A stretch of DNA of 44,306 nt from Streptomyces bikiniensis (lineage in GTDB: Bacteria > Actinomycetota > Actinomycetes > Streptomycetales > Streptomycetaceae): assembly GCA_000716465.1 (NCBI GenBank), contig JNWL01000048.1:1-44306 (forward strand). Reading direction: 5' to 3'. The notes under the pieces are model-generated. The model did no database searches and was not told the DNA's origin. It saw only the letters and a list, made by a program, of their open reading frames with translations. Positions 37,273 to 44,306 of this stretch are shown here, piece by piece (position 1 is the stretch's first letter; the number at the start of each line of letters is the position of its first letter). The position numbers and the translations under genes were made by a program.

Positions 37273-37670
37273 ACGCCGCGGCCGGTCTCGTCGGCCGCGC
37301 CGTCGGCACCACCGTCGTGTACGCCGGGCGTGCCCGCCGCGCCGCCGTCAGCGGGGCCTTCGGCTCCGCCGTCGGCACCACCGTCGTGTACGCCCGGAGT
37401 ACCGGCCGCGCCGCCGTCCGCGGGACCCTCGGCTCCGCCGTCGGCACCACCGTCGTGCACGCCCGGAGTACCGGCCGCGCCGCCGTCCGCGGGACCCTCG
37501 GCTCCGCCGTCGGCACCACCGTCGTGCACGCCCGGGGTGCCCGCCGCGCCGCCGTCAGCGGGGCCTTCGGCTCCGCCGTCGGCGCCTCCGTCGTGCACGC
37601 CGGGCGTACCGGCCGCGCCGCCGTCCGCGGGGCCTTCCTGCTGGTTCGGGTCCTGCTCCGGGTGGGTCAT
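37269..37670 (-). CDS. Repeat protein, five copies of a 23-residue Gly/Asp unit
   Basis: A 133-aa protein of unknown function. After a 12-residue leader (MTHPEQDPNQQE) it is made of five copies of a 23-aa unit GPADGGAAGTPGVHDGGADG-GAE, the last one ending AADETGRGV. Each unit has one His, one Thr, one Val, one Glu (except the last) and three Asp, and no Lys, Arg, Cys or aromatic residue. It is strongly acidic and should be disordered. A textbook AGGAGG lies 5 nt before the ATG, suggesting high expression. It is the first gene of an operon with the JmjC-type oxygenase (coupled by GTGA) and the ferredoxin-like protein. Leader plus repeats plus a tailoring enzyme resembles a multi-core peptide precursor, but this is unproven. 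Confidence 0.7.
   Translation of the reverse strand: MTHPEQDPNQQEGPADGGAAGTPGVHDGGADGGAEGPADGGAAGTPGVHDGGADGGAEGPADGGAAGTPGVHDGGADGGAEGPADGGAAGTPGVHDGGADGGAEGPADGGAAGTPGVHDGGADGAADETGRGV
37290..37634. repeat. 69-bp tandem repeat, five copies
   Basis: The period is exactly 69 bp (for example CGTCGGCACC at 37301 and 37370). Copies are highly similar, with most changes at synonymous positions, which suggests amino-acid-level conservation or recent duplication. It codes for the repeats in the 133-aa protein. Confidence 0.9.
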
Positions 37671-37854
37671 GTTTCCTCCTGAGGATCGGACGACCGGGGA
37701 TCGGTGGTCCCGCTGGGAACCTCCCCGTACCCCTTACAAGCTCACTCGTGCGGCTCGGAGCGGCAACCGGAGCGGGACGGCAACCGGAGGAGAACGGGGC
37801 CTGGAGGGGGCCCGGAAGACACGGGCAGGCGCCCGGCACTGCGGGCGGCCGGGA

Positions 37855-39399
37855 TCAGGGCGCCGGGGAGCGCTGTCCGGCCTCGGCGTACCGGATGAAG
37901 TCCCGGGAGGTGTCCATCAGCTCCTTCCGCTCCTCCCGCGAGCCGACCATCGGCCGGGAGCCGCGCAGGGGCAGCTGGGCGCTCTCCGGCAGGAACTTGA
38001 CGGTCACCAGGCCGATCGCGCCGGCCAGCATGAGGTAGTACGCGGGGACCATGTCGTTGCCGGTGGCGTTCACCAGCGCCTCGGTCACGAGCGGGGTGGT
38101 GCCTCCGAAGGCCGCCACGGCGAAGTTGAAGCCGATGCCCATCGCGGCGTAGCGCACGGCCGTGGGGAAGAGGGCGGGCAGGGTCGCCGCACTCGGCGCG
38201 GCGAAACAGGCGAGCAGGGTGGCCAGGACGAGCATGCCGAAGATCGGGGGCCAGGTCCCCTCCGCCTTGAGGAGCAGGAAGGCCGGGACCGCGAGGACGA
38301 TCATCGCCACCGCGCCGACCGCGTACAGGGGACGCCGTCCGACGCGGTCGCTGAGACGGCCCAGGAAGGTGATGAGGAGGACGATCCACACCATGCCGAC
38401 GAGCACCAGCACGTCGGCCGACGTGCTGGACCGGCCCAGGGTCTCCGTCTGGTAGGTGGGCAGGTAGCCGGTCACCATGTAGTTGGTGACGTTGTAGAGC
38501 AGGACGAGGCCCATGCACAGCAGCAGCGGCCGCCAGTGGTCGCGCAGGATGGTCTTGAACTCGCCGCCGACCGACTCCTGCGCCAGGTCCTTCTCGTGGT
38601 CGTCCAGCTGCTGCTGGAAGGCGGGGGACTCCTCCAGCTTCAGCCGCATGTAGAGGCCGATGACGCCCAGCGGCCCCGCGATCAGGAACGGGAGGCGCCA
38701 GCCCCAGGCCAGCATCTGATCGTCCGAGAGCGCCGCGTTCAGCACGGTGACGAGCGCGGAGCCCAGGGCGTAACCGACGAACGTACCGAAGTCGAGCCAG
38801 CTGGAGAGGAAACCCCGCCGACGGTCCGGTGAGTACTCGGCCACGAAGGTGGTGGCGCCGCCGTACTCGCCACCGGTGGAGAACCCTTGGACCATTCGGG
38901 CGACCAGCAGCAGGATCGGGGCGGCGATGCCGATCGTGGCGTAGCTGGGGATCAGGCCGATCGCGAAGGTGCCCGCGGCCATCATGATCATGGTGGTGGC
39001 GAGGACCTTCTGCCGGCCGAGGCGATCGCCGAGAGGGCCGAAGACGAGGCCGCCGAGCGGTCGCACCACGAACGCGGCCGCGAACGTCGCGAACGACGAG
39101 ATCAGCTGGACCCCCGGTGAGGCACCCGGGAAGAAGACCTTGCCGATGGTCGCGGCGAGATAGCTGTAGACGCCGAAGTCGAACCACTCCATGCAGTTCC
39201 CGAGCGCCGAGGCCCCGACCGCGCGCTTGAGGAGGGGTTTCTCGACGACCTGGATGTCCTGCTTGCGGTAGGCCCGCTCGGTGCGGCGCAGCCGCCGCGC
39301 CAGCTCCTCACGGACATGCTCCGGAATGTTCGCGATCGTTTCCGGCACACGTTTGCGGCTCTGGGAGCCGGTCAGGTCTTCTGGAGGTACGTGGGCCAC
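37855..39399 (-). CDS. MHS-family transporter (ProP-like)
   Basis: A 514-aa major facilitator. A cytoplasmic N-terminal extension of about 60 residues precedes GASALGNCMEWFDFGVYSYLAATIGKVFFP, the metabolite:H+ symporter start. LGDRLGRQKVLA (loop 2-3), STGGEYGGATTFVAEYSPDRRRGF and GRLSDRVGRRPLY (loop 8-9) are the MHS markers, and 12 spans are visible. It probably imports a betaine, proline or dicarboxylate by H+ symport. GTG 39399 is preceded by AAAGGGGC. It lies upstream of the repeat-protein operon in the same direction, with a 184-bp gap that contains a 12-nt direct repeat (CGGCAACCGGAG, twice near 37763-37790). Confidence 0.92.
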   Translation of the reverse strand: MAHVPPEDLTGSQSRKRVPETIANIPEHVREELARRLRRTERAYRKQDIQVVEKPLLKRAVGASALGNCMEWFDFGVYSYLAATIGKVFFPGASPGVQLISSFATFAAAFVVRPLGGLVFGPLGDRLGRQKVLATTMIMMAAGTFAIGLIPSYATIGIAAPILLLVARMVQGFSTGGEYGGATTFVAEYSPDRRRGFLSSWLDFGTFVGYALGSALVTVLNAALSDDQMLAWGWRLPFLIAGPLGVIGLYMRLKLEESPAFQQQLDDHEKDLAQESVGGEFKTILRDHWRPLLLCMGLVLLYNVTNYMVTGYLPTYQTETLGRSSTSADVLVLVGMVWIVLLITFLGRLSDRVGRRPLYAVGAVAMIVLAVPAFLLLKAEGTWPPIFGMLVLATLLACFAAPSAATLPALFPTAVRYAAMGIGFNFAVAAFGGTTPLVTEALVNATGNDMVPAYYLMLAGAIGLVTVKFLPESAQLPLRGSRPMVGSREERKELMDTSRDFIRYAEAGQRSPAP

Positions 39400-39758
39400 G
39401 CGCAGATGCCCCTTTCATGTCGACAAGTGGTGCATCGCTTCGGTAATCGTCCGTCATGTCGATCACCGGGTGCACGTCGAAACCGCTTCCCCGAGTTTGC
39501 TAGGGCACACTTGCCGATCCCTTGCGCTTCTGCGCCCTCCCTCGTGCGCACCATGACGCGGGCGTCGGCGGTGTCGTAGCGCGACACGTCGCCCCGCAGG
39601 AGCGGGCACCCGGCACCACGGGCCTGCGGCGGCCTTCCAGCCGGCACCGTCGCGACCGTCGCCGTTTCGCTGACCCCGTACAACCATTCGCACACTCGTG
39701 AGTCCTGTAGGGCGAGCGCGCCACAGGCGTGTTCGCTTCACCTCCAGGGGGGACCCTC
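39400..39758. other. 359-bp divergent region between transporter and serine hydrolase
   Basis: No gene is seen. TCATGTCGA occurs at 39415-39423 and 39454-39462, each followed by a GGTGCA/GGGTGCAC sequence, making a 39-bp spaced direct repeat next to the transporter start; it may be an operator. The serine hydrolase has a strong AGGGGGGA site just before 39759. Confidence 0.4.
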
Positions 39759-40682
39759 ATGACTCACCGCATATCCCTGCGCGCCCGCGTGCTTCCGGCC
39801 GTGGCCGCGGCCGGGGTGCTCGTGCCCGTCGTCGCGGGCGCGGCGCCCGCTTCCGCCGCCCCCGCACCGCAGGTCGGCTGCACGTCGGGCAAGGCCGGGC
39901 TCGCCGCCAAGCTGCAGAAGGACATCACCGCGGCCCTCGCCGGGCGCACCGGCACCGTCGCCGTCGGCCTGCGGGACCGCACCACGAACACCACCTGTAC
40001 CCTGCGCGCCACGACCTCGTACGACTCGGCCAGCGTCGTGAAGGTCACCGTCCTGGCCGCCCTCCTGTGGGACGCCAAGAAGACCGACCGGTATCTGACC
40101 TCACGCGAGTCCGACCTCGCCACCGCCATGATCACCAAGTCCGACAACGCGGCCACCACCGCCCTGTGGAAGCAGCTCGGCGTCACCAAGGTGAAGGGCT
40201 TCCTGACGGCCGCGGGCATGACGCGGACCGTGCCGGGAGCGGACGGCTACTGGGGACTCACCCAGATCAACGTCACCGACGAGCAGCGGCTGCTCTCGCT
40301 GATCACCGCCAAGAACACCGTCCTGAGCGACAACGCCCGCGCCTACGTCCTCAAGCTCATGGGCAGCGTCGTCGCCTCGCAGAAGTGGGGAACCCCGGCC
40401 GGCGCGCCCTCCTCCGTGTCCGTGCACGTCAAGAACGGCTGGCTGCAGCGCGCCACGCGCGGCTGGCGCGTGCACAGCGTCGGCACGTTCAAGGGCGGCG
40501 GCCACGACTACACCCTCTCCGTGCTCACCGACGGCAACAGCACGATGAACCACGGCGTGAACACGATCCAGGCCGTCGCCAAGGTGATCCACCGGGACCT
40601 GGTCCCGACCGCGCCCGCCGCATCCCGCTACACGCCGACCGCCACACCCCAGGAGGCGTACGTCGCGGTGCCCCGGGGCTGA
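39759..40682 (+). CDS. Secreted serine hydrolase, class A beta-lactamase-like
   Basis: A 307-aa secreted protein. The signal peptide ends near AASA-AP (residue 33). Then SVVK (92-95, in SYDSASVVKVTVLAALL), SDN (128-130, in MITKSDNAATTALW) and KNG (225-227, in VHVKNGWLQ) follow in beta-lactamase order. KNG replaces KTG, and the class A Glu-x-x-x-Asn loop is not clear. It is therefore probably a D-Ala-D-Ala-type or other serine hydrolase, or a weak penicillin-binding protein, rather than a proven beta-lactamase. Cys41 and Cys80 could form a disulfide. ATG 39759 was chosen for its AGGGGGGA site. Confidence 0.85.
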   Translation: MTHRISLRARVLPAVAAAGVLVPVVAGAAPASAAPAPQVGCTSGKAGLAAKLQKDITAALAGRTGTVAVGLRDRTTNTTCTLRATTSYDSASVVKVTVLAALLWDAKKTDRYLTSRESDLATAMITKSDNAATTALWKQLGVTKVKGFLTAAGMTRTVPGADGYWGLTQINVTDEQRLLSLITAKNTVLSDNARAYVLKLMGSVVASQKWGTPAGAPSSVSVHVKNGWLQRATRGWRVHSVGTFKGGGHDYTLSVLTDGNSTMNHGVNTIQAVAKVIHRDLVPTAPAASRYTPTATPQEAYVAVPRG

Positions 40683-40763
40683 CGCGCCGGATCGCGCGAA
40701 GGGGGCGAACGGGAGTCCCCGACCGGCCTCTCCGTACTGCCTCCCGTGCCGCCCGCACAGGGG

Positions 40764-41019
40764 TCAACGCTCGTTCTGCGGTGAGTCGTCGAGCTCGGCG
40801 ACGACGATGTGGGGGCGGGCCTGCGCCGGTGGGTGCGCTGCTTCGTGGCGCGGTGGGCCAGGTCCGCCCGGTATCCCGGGGGTCGTTGCGCATCACCTCG
40901 CGGGTGACCGTCGAGGTCGGAGGCCCGAGTTCCCGGGCGATCTCCGCGTGGGCGAGCCCGTCGGCCGGCCCCAGCGCGATCTGCCGACGGTCCTTCCGGG
41001 GGAGCCCGCCTCCCGGTGC
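40764..41019 (-). pseudogene. Dead GbsR/MarR-type regulator (N-terminal remnant)
   Basis: On the minus strand GAGGAGG (41031-41025) sits 5 nt before a GCA (41019-41017), where the start codon should be. The following PGGGLPRKDRRQIALGPADGLAHAEIARELGPPTSTVTREVMRN is the HTH of Streptomyces GbsR/MarR-type regulators. After EVMRN the conserved continuation (GYRADLAHRAT) is in another frame, and the MarR body is missing. Thus there are three lesions: lost start codon, frameshift and truncation. Its promoter-like TTGCAA-N18-TACGCT (41080-41051) is still intact. Confidence 0.65.
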
Positions 41020-41050
41020 CGCGGCCTCCTCGCGTCTCCCTGAGATCCGC

Positions 41051-41080
41051 AGCGTAGCGTTAACCGCCAAAATATTGCAA
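41051..41080 (-). promoter_or_regulatory. Promoter-like sequence of the dead regulator
   Basis: TTGCAA (41080-41075), 18 nt, TACGCT (41056-41051) on the minus strand, in an unusually AT-rich stretch. Confidence 0.4.
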
Positions 41081-41242
41081 CGCCCGCAAGGGTCTTCGTT
41101 GCATCAATCTCAGGGTCAACGCAACAACTTCCTAGCTCTGTGCTGCAAAAACACTCTCCATGCGCAACCGCTTGATTGTCGTATGCTCGAACGCAACGTA
41201 GCCTTTCCGTCATACGAAACGTGAACTCGTCGGGAGCGCGCC

Positions 41243-41905
41243 ATGCAGAAGTTCGACACCCCCACCCCGATCGCGGCCGTCTTCGACGTTCCCGCCGGCC
41301 GGGTCCAGGTCATTGCCGCCCCTCGGACCGACACCGTGGTCGAGGTCCTGCCGATGAGCACCTCGAAAAGCCGTGACGTCAAGGTTGCCGAGCAGGCCTC
41401 GGTGGAGTACGCCGACGGCGTCCTGAGGGTCGCGGTGCCGGTGAGGAACCAGTACTTCGGCTCCTCCGGCTCCGTGGAGGTCACCGTGCGCCTCCCTGCC
41501 GACTCCCGGGTCGAGGGGAAGGCCGCCGCCACCGAGTTCCGGGGCGTCGGACGGCTCGGCGAGGTCGTCTTCGACGGCGCGTACCGGCGGATCAAGATCG
41601 ACGAGGCCGCAGGCGTCCGTCTTGCCGCGGTCGACGGGACCGTCGAGGTCGGCCGGCTGAAGGGGTCCGCGGAGATCAGTACGACAAGGGGTGACATCCG
41701 CGTCGACGAGGCTCTGGGCGGCATGCTCACCCTGCGCACCCAGCAGGGCGACATCTCGGTCGGCGCCGCCCGCGGGGTCTCGGCCTCCCTGGACGCCGGC
41801 ACCTCCCACGGCCGCGTCGGCAACGACCTGAGGAACGACGGCACAACCACGCTCACCATCCACGCCACCACCGTCAAGGGCGACATCACCGCCCGCAGCC
41901 TGTAG
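41243..41905 (+). CDS. DUF4097 family beta-helix protein
   Basis: A 220-aa soluble protein made of short repeated beta strands (GRVQVIAAPRTDTVVEVLP...GSVEVTVRLPADSRVEGKAAATEFRGVG...GDIRVDEALGGMLTLRTQQGDISVG...KGDITARSL), the right-handed beta-helix pattern of DUF4097. Function is unknown. ATG 41243 follows GGGAG. The divergent regulator that normally accompanies such genes is dead here, so control has probably changed. The upstream 200 bp are AT-rich with several GCAAC-type copies (for example GCAACG at 41077 and CGCAACG near 41192) that might be its old operators. Confidence 0.8.
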   Translation: MQKFDTPTPIAAVFDVPAGRVQVIAAPRTDTVVEVLPMSTSKSRDVKVAEQASVEYADGVLRVAVPVRNQYFGSSGSVEVTVRLPADSRVEGKAAATEFRGVGRLGEVVFDGAYRRIKIDEAAGVRLAAVDGTVEVGRLKGSAEISTTRGDIRVDEALGGMLTLRTQQGDISVGAARGVSASLDAGTSHGRVGNDLRNDGTTTLTIHATTVKGDITARSL

Positions 41906-41929
41906 AAGCCCGCAAGCCCGCAAGCCCGC
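41906..41929. repeat. 8-bp tandem repeat after the DUF4097 gene
   Basis: AAGCCCGC three times in a row, directly after the TAG. It is non-coding. Confidence 0.85.
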
Positions 41930-42022
41930 AAGAGTCCGTGGTCCGCGGCGCCCGCGCGGCTTGCGGGGCCTGTGGGCTCCCGCGGCAGTGCGGTCTGGGA
42001 ACATGATCGTCATGGAGCGGCA

Positions 42023-42727
42023 GTGACTTCCCCGAGGGGCACCGGAACACCCGGCACCGGAACACCCGGCACCGAGGACGTACAGGTGTGGATCCTCCGT
42101 GCCCCGGCGACCTCGCCGACCGTATCGGACCTGACCGTGCTGGACGAGACGGAGCGTCGGCGCATGGCCGCCTTCGTCCACGACAGGGACCGCGCGCTCT
42201 ACGGCTTCGCCCACGTCGCGCTCCGCACGGTCCTGTCCGGCCTGACCGGCGTGGCACCGGACGACCTGCGCTTCACCCGCGCCCCCTGCCCGTGCTGCGC
42301 GGAGCAGCACGGACGACCCGTGCTCACCCCCGCGCCACTGGAGTTCTCCCTCTCCCACAGCCGGGGCTTGGTCCTGATCGGCGTCGCACCGACCCCGATC
42401 GGCGTCGACGTGGAGCTCCTCCCGGAGCCCAAGGCGGTGGAGGAGCTCACGCGGACGCTGCATCCGGCGGAGCGCGCGGAGATCGAGGCGGCGCCCCGGG
42501 ACGCCCGCCCGGCGGTCTTCGCCCGCCTGTGGGCCCGCAAGGAGGCGTACCTCAAAGGCCTGGGCACCGGCCTCGGCCGCGATCTGGCCGTGGACGACGT
42601 CAGCCGCGCCGTTCCCGGATGGCAGCTCACCGACCTCTCCGCGGGCCCCGGCCACGCGGCCGCCGTCGCGGTCGCCTCCCCGGTGCCGCACGGGGTACGA
42701 ATCCACCGGACGCTCCCGACAGGATGA
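42023..42727 (+). CDS. Sfp-type 4'-phosphopantetheinyl transferase
   Basis: A 234-aa enzyme with PPTase motifs: SLSHS (109-113), GVDVE (127-131, Mg2+ ligands) and WARKEAYLK (170-178, with the catalytic Glu and Lys). It transfers the phosphopantetheine arm of CoA to carrier proteins of PKS, NRPS or fatty acid systems. No carrier or megasynthase is in the window, so it would serve distant clusters. GTG 42023 has GGAG 5 nt upstream. The N-terminus contains a 15-bp repeat (42038-42067) giving TGTPGTGTPGTE. Confidence 0.93.
   Translation: MTSPRGTGTPGTGTPGTEDVQVWILRAPATSPTVSDLTVLDETERRRMAAFVHDRDRALYGFAHVALRTVLSGLTGVAPDDLRFTRAPCPCCAEQHGRPVLTPAPLEFSLSHSRGLVLIGVAPTPIGVDVELLPEPKAVEELTRTLHPAERAEIEAAPRDARPAVFARLWARKEAYLKGLGTGLGRDLAVDDVSRAVPGWQLTDLSAGPGHAAAVAVASPVPHGVRIHRTLPTG
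42038..42067. repeat. 15-bp in-frame repeat at the PPTase N-terminus
   Basis: GGCACCGGAACACCC occurs twice and then a third time partly (GGCACCG). It lies outside the conserved fold. Confidence 0.8.
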
Positions 42728-42732
42728 CCGGC

Positions 42733-42753
42733 GCCTGACGCCTGACGCCTGAC
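42733..42753. repeat. 7-bp tandem repeat after the PPTase gene
   Basis: GCCTGAC three times in a row, 5 nt after the TGA. Confidence 0.8.
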
Positions 42754-42785
42754 GACTGGCGGACCCCCAGGGCCACGAGGCCGGC

Positions 42786-43451
42786 TCAGCCGAGGAGCGC
42801 CGACAGGATCAGTTCGTAGAGGACCAGATAGGCCGTCAGCGAGAAGGGGACGGCGGCCAGGAGGCTCGACGCCCGCTCCTTCGGGGTGCGGCCCATGAGC
42901 AGCGTCACCAGGACCAGGGCGGCCAGGCAGGCCCAGGCCTGAGCGGCGTAGTGCAGGACCCAGGCGTAGTGAATGGCCTCCGTGCCGAAGACACCCCCGA
43001 GCGCGGCGACGCCTACGACGCGACGGCGCGGGCAGGCGCCCCGCCACCACAGGCCCGCCACCCCGAACAGCGGCCCGGCGACGAACGCCATGCCCAGCCA
43101 GACCAGCGGAGCGAACAACGACCCCATGCCGTCGCGCGCGACCTCTGCGTAGCCGTAGTAACCGACGACGAGACCGGCCTCGGCGCACAGCCCCGCGACC
43201 GCGGCCACGGACGGACCACCCCGCCCGCCCTGCCCGACCCGTCCGGCCAGTAGCGCGCCCGCCGCGAACGCGGCGACCGACCAGACCGCCCCGGAGTTGG
43301 CGATCTGGTTCCAGGCCCCGGGGAGCCAGCCCTGGGCCAGGTTGGTCAGGACCCCGAGCAGGAGCCCTCCGGCGAATGCCAGGGCCGTTGCGCCGACCCG
43401 GCCTCTTCCACGGAGGCCGGGCACAGGGGCGATGACGGGGGAGGCGTTCAT
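42786..43451 (-). CDS. DUF6518 family membrane protein
   Basis: A 221-aa protein with six or more hydrophobic segments: GATALAFAGGLLLGVLTNLAQGWLPGAWNQIANSGAVWSVAAFAAGALL near the start, and LVWLGMAFVAGPLFGVAGLWW and FSLTAYLVLYELILSALLG later. The N-terminal G-x-L-T-x-x-x-Q-G-W-L-P region matches the DUF6518 family found in actinomycetes. No function is known. ATG 43451 has a weak ribosome binding site. The 277 bp upstream hold no gene that I can support. Confidence 0.7.
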   Translation of the reverse strand: MNASPVIAPVPGLRGRGRVGATALAFAGGLLLGVLTNLAQGWLPGAWNQIANSGAVWSVAAFAAGALLAGRVGQGGRGGPSVAAVAGLCAEAGLVVGYYGYAEVARDGMGSLFAPLVWLGMAFVAGPLFGVAGLWWRGACPRRRVVGVAALGGVFGTEAIHYAWVLHYAAQAWACLAALVLVTLLMGRTPKERASSLLAAVPFSLTAYLVLYELILSALLG

Positions 43452-43728
43452 GGTGGTGCTTCACCGTTTCTTCCGAAGGTTGCGGGGCGACGTCCCTTGG
43501 TGCAACTGTGAGGATGCGGAAGACGGACGACGCGTTCCCGGTTCCTCGTACGCCGTGCTCGACCGTGCCCGACGACAGCGGGGCCGCGGGGGCATCGAAG
43601 CAGTGGGCGGCCCGACCACTCGTACGTGCCCGGCCGGACGGCGTCCGACCGGGACCGGTCCCACCGACCCCCTCCAGGAGCTGGTGAGCGGAAGGAGAAC
43701 CGGCCCCTCCGCCCTGCCCCGCCCGGCG

Positions 43729-44088
43729 TCAGCCCACCGCCCTCTCGACCAGGGCCCTGATCCTCTGCTCGTCGGCCGCGGTCGGCCCCCGCAGGGCGTA
43801 GGAGATCGCCCACACGGTGCCGTCGTCCAGCGCCGCCCGGTCGGTGAAACCGAGCGTGGCGTACCTCGTCCTGAACTTCTGCGCGCTCTGGAAGCGGCGG
43901 ACCACCTTGCCGTCCTGTGCGTACGCGGGCACTCCGTACCAGAGCTCGGGCGCGAGGCCGGGCGCGGCGGTCCTGACGATCTCGTGGATCCGCTCGGCGA
44001 GGACACGGTCCGCCCCGGGCATCCCGGCGATCTTCGCGAGGACGTCCCGCTCCGCGGCCGCCTCCTTCTCCGCCCGGGACCACCGCAC
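43729..44088 (-). pseudogene. DUF1801-type protein, 5' part out of frame
   Basis: The 119-aa frame from GTG 44088 contains the DUF1801 core (LAERIHEIVRTAAPGLAPELWYGVPAYAQDGKVVRRFQSAQKFRTRYATLGFTDRAALDDGTVWAISYAL). The expected N-terminus (MPSMKSSARKYGGFTAEDQ) is also present, at 44193-44130, but in a different frame. A small indel between about 44089 and 44130 has therefore broken the gene, unless translation restarts at GTG 44088. Upstream of 44193, the IS5-like element begins within about 90 bp. Confidence 0.6.
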
Positions 44089-44279
44089 CGGGCCGCCGCC
44101 GTCCTCTCCTCGCGCGCGTGCTCCCCGTCGCGACCTGATCCTCGGCGGTGAATCCCCCGTACTTCCGGGCGGACGACTTCATGGACGGCATGACGGGTCG
44201 CCTCTCGTAACTGAACGTTTCAGAATGAGTTCCGTGCAGGGACTTGGCGGTCGAGCTTGGTGGCGGCAGAGTGTTGCGG

Positions 44280-44306
44280 GTGTCGGATGATCTTGTGCCT
44301 GATGAG
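44280..44306 (+). mobile_element. Start of an IS5-like transposase gene (3' partial)
   Basis: The last nine codons read VSDDLVPDE. This is the start of a large group of Streptomyces IS5-family transposases, which typically continue with LWERVAPLLP. The preceding bases, 44225-44279, may include the left terminal repeat, but without the other end I cannot place it. The window ends inside the gene. Confidence 0.45.

Noticed and set aside
37290..37634. CRISPR-like array
   Set aside because: The repeats are directly adjacent without unique spacers, have a 69-bp in-frame period and encode a protein.
37727..37732. GGGTAC as a stress sigma-B type -10 for the repeat-protein operon
   Set aside because: No matching GTTT-like -35 is present at 14-16 nt, so the hexamer alone is not enough.
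40764..41070. IS30-type transposase remnant
   Set aside because: The HTH resembles IS30, but the context (divergent DUF4097 gene, promoter-like element, ribosome binding site) and the sequence DGLAHAEIARELGPPTSTVTREVMRN fit the GbsR/MarR-type regulator family better.

Overview
The window is high-GC actinobacterial DNA and almost certainly comes from a Streptomyces or close relative. The evidence is GC-rich third codon positions throughout, many GTG starts with GGAGG-like ribosome binding sites, tight GTGA/ATGA overlaps between genes, and Streptomyces-type families such as an excalibur lipoprotein-like protein, a MAB_1171c family protein, a blaL/blaA/blaB-type locus and a TTA-containing P450. 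It reads as a chromosomal accessory or arm-like region: many short unrelated operons, broken genes, short tandem repeats and the start of an IS5-like element at the right edge. No rRNA, tRNA or CRISPR array was seen.

Layout. 1-6.3 kb: the tail of a membrane-anchored protein, a DUF4239 membrane protein, a small ClpX-type zinc-finger/HTH protein with a large dyad over its promoter, and a three-gene minus-strand set (unknown 502 aa protein, MoxR-like AAA ATPase, VWA/HExxH protein). 6.5-8.3 kb: four-EF-hand calcium protein, ArsR-type regulator, roadblock-like protein, and a structured AT-rich element. 8.4-14.1 kb: P450/ferredoxin pair with a promoter, a TetR-type operator and a TTA codon; NYN-like protein; orphan sugar-binding lipoprotein; aldo/keto reductase; excalibur protein; DoxX protein. 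14.3-19.5 kb: LuxR-type regulator divergent from an ImmA/IrrE-like protein, a MAB_1171c membrane protein, a truncated flavoprotein, a squalene/phytoene-synthase-like enzyme and a convergent XRE regulator, which together look like one cassette. 19.96-26 kb: degenerate ATP-grasp plus IclR pair, AraC/NAD(P)H oxidoreductase pair, PPOX flavoprotein, and an in-frame DUF1275-VOC fusion.

26-29 kb holds a complete beta-lactamase regulatory locus: class A beta-lactamase, divergent LysR activator and a BlaB-type penicillin-recognising regulator, with a perfect 12-bp inverted-repeat operator between the divergent genes. 29.3-35.1 kb: ABM-domain membrane protein, then xdhABC for purine oxidation, preceded by a 490-bp leader with a strong promoter and small ORFs.

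35.1-37.7 kb (minus strand) is the most unusual part. A 133-aa protein made almost entirely of five 23-residue repeats is translationally coupled to a JmjC/RoxA-like 2-oxoglutarate oxygenase and a thioredoxin-fold ferredoxin-like protein. It could be a modification system acting on a repeat substrate. 37.8-44.3 kb: MHS-type transporter, secreted serine hydrolase, a dead GbsR/MarR-type gene next to a DUF4097 protein, a Sfp-type phosphopantetheinyl transferase, a DUF6518 membrane protein, a frameshifted DUF1801 gene and the edge of an insertion sequence.
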